Made by a program: the position numbers and the translations under genes. A stretch of 43,013 nt of DNA from the NCBI GenBank assembly GCA_945861465.1, contig CAMAVB010000038.1, forward strand, positions 1-43,013, in the 5' to 3' direction. Below are positions 42,948 to 43,013 of this stretch, piece by piece. The DNA comes from Candidatus Kuenenia stuttgartensis (GTDB lineage Bacteria; Planctomycetota; Planctomycetia; Planctomycetales; Planctomycetaceae). How positions within the stretch are numbered: position 1 is the stretch's first letter; the number at the start of each line of letters is the position of its first letter. A model generated the notes under the pieces. The model was not told where the DNA came from. It was given only the letters and a program-made list of their open reading frames with translations, and did no database searches.

Positions 42948-43013
42948 AATGCGAAACCAATTGCCATGAGGCGCTGGCCCTTGTCGTACCACTTTTTCGA
43001 GACCCATCCGCCT

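Overview
The window looks like chromosomal DNA from a planctomycete. Several lineage-typical traits occur together: a DUF1559 protein with a prepilin N-terminus and an H-x9-DG motif next to a small lipoprotein, an ECF sigma factor paired with a large Ser/Thr kinase carrying TPRs, a second transmembrane Ser/Thr kinase, futalosine-pathway menaquinone genes, and very many short hairpin repeats between and inside genes. I cannot name the species.

Layout. 1-550 is a mosaic of hairpin elements. 528-2317 (minus) encodes a membrane protein and a sialidase-like protein. 2771-5562 (plus) is a glycosyltransferase operon: GT2, a LABN-domain protein and an ArnT-like transferase. 5563-7363 is repeat-rich DNA with gene remnants. 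7364-8575 (plus) is a Bax1-like DUF790 nuclease. 8634-11582 (minus) is a transmembrane kinase and 11858-12124 (plus) a small membrane protein.

The most unusual region is 12543-26641. Here, all on the minus strand, come an ECF sigma factor, a TPR kinase, two repeat-built basic peptides (unit about LKVxTxVKAG...HNQxxAA), a TPR protein, a HlyD adaptor, a C39-peptidase ABC exporter and a second ABC exporter. The last three overlap by 4 bp each. I read this as a peptide-export system whose likely cargo is the HNQ-repeat peptides. The peptide gene and a divergent truncated sigma gene form a module that has been tandemly duplicated. One sigma copy survives in truncated form and the other is a scrap.

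27193-31509 (minus) is a two-gene unit: a PHP-phosphoesterase/SMC-like ATPase (TrlF-like) and a Schlafen-AlbA protein, a plausible defence pair. 31825-34190 (plus) is a polar amino-acid ABC importer with fused binding protein and permease. 34340-36269 (minus) is mqnC-mqnA. 36475-37785 (plus) is homoserine dehydrogenase. 37786-39340 is another repeat nest holding scraps of a Y1-type transposase and a zinc-finger protein. 39343-42735 holds the DUF1559 protein (with a clear terminator), a lipoprotein and an APC permease.

A second theme runs through the whole window. Many short elements begin with GTAG (or end with CTAC), followed by a hairpin whose stem sequence differs between copies while pairing is kept. 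Often two such hairpins face each other, as in REP/REPIN elements. Several of these and other inverted-repeat elements lie inside reading frames of the exporter locus (TPR protein, HlyD, C39-ABC), and one small element family supplies stop codons to two genes.
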